Part shown: positions 55,753 through 55,761 of the stretch, piece by piece
Position numbering within the stretch: position 1 is the first letter of the stretch
How the letters are laid out: the number at the start of each line of letters is the position of its first letter
Origin: a virus
Strand: one strand, 5' to 3'
DNA length: 55,761 bases
Virus record (IMG/VR): IMGVR_UViG_3300033148_004574
Span: 1-55,761 of that record
The notes under the pieces: generated by a model
The model's input: only the letters and a program-made list of their open reading frames with translations
Told to the model about the DNA's origin: nothing
The model's database searches: none
Position numbers and translations under genes: made by a program

Positions 55753-55761
55753 ATCGAGGCA

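Noticed and set aside
1-55761. Genome-wide amber recoding (TAG read as an amino acid)
   Set aside because: TAG ends several well-bounded genes (csf2, integrase, tail proteins) at expected family lengths. No tRNA with a CTA anticodon was found; the amber codons in the repeat module are local.

Overview
The window reads as the essentially complete genome of a temperate siphovirus (long non-contractile tail), roughly 55.7 kb and GC-rich. Its last 49 bases repeat its first 49, so it may be circular or circularly permuted, but the same 49-mer also occurs at 54871-54919, so closure is not proven. The secreted proteins carry long Pro/Thr linkers of the PTPTATP type, a habit of Chloroflexota (Anaerolineae) surface proteins. 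Together with consensus TTGACA/TATAAT promoters, this makes a Chloroflexota host my best guess (inference only).

Layout. 0.15-5.9 kb: a tightly overlapping plus-strand operon with a RlaP-type nucleotidyltransferase, a type IV-B CRISPR-Cas effector set (csf1-cas11-csf2-csf3) without an array, cas6 or dinG, a zinc-ribbon/sigma4 protein, a CysH-like PP-loop protein and another sigma4-like protein. 5.97-6.95 kb: a short minus-strand operon from a strong operator-bearing promoter. 7.2-10.1 kb: small regulators, HNH nuclease, ParB-methyltransferase. 10.1-17.7 kb: packaging and head genes, with two fusions (portal-MuF and protease-capsid). 17.7-24.2 kb: a cassette of glycosyltransferases, an epimerase and methyltransferases inside the virion operon. 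24.3-40.6 kb: connector, tail tube, frameshifted tail chaperone, tape measure, Dit, hub, tailspike, lysin, a beta-propeller protein and holin.

40.9-45.5 kb, minus strand: excisionase-like protein, serine integrase with a candidate attP at its 3' end, a secreted nuclease, a lipoprotein and the CI-like repressor. The last three look like lysogenic-conversion and immunity genes. 45.5-52.8 kb, plus strand: a Cro-like protein and the early region (annealing protein, SSB, replication initiator with an internal iteron cluster that may be the origin, helicase-loader candidate, DUF5131 protein, resolvase-like nuclease). 52.8-55.8 kb: a repeat-rich end with duplicated pentapeptide-repeat genes, one broken by a 31-bp tandem duplication, three copies of a small helical module and a second PP-loop gene.

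Two systems stand out. First, a phage-borne type IV-B CRISPR-like operon with unusual passengers. Second, at 45.96-46.60 kb, two tandem minus-strand cassettes. Each has a promoter and an odd tRNA gene, followed by a second promoter and a structured small RNA. The 5' end of each small RNA is perfectly antisense (11 and 15 nt) to the anticodon arm of its partner tRNA, starting at the same tRNA position in both. I know of no described system with this layout.
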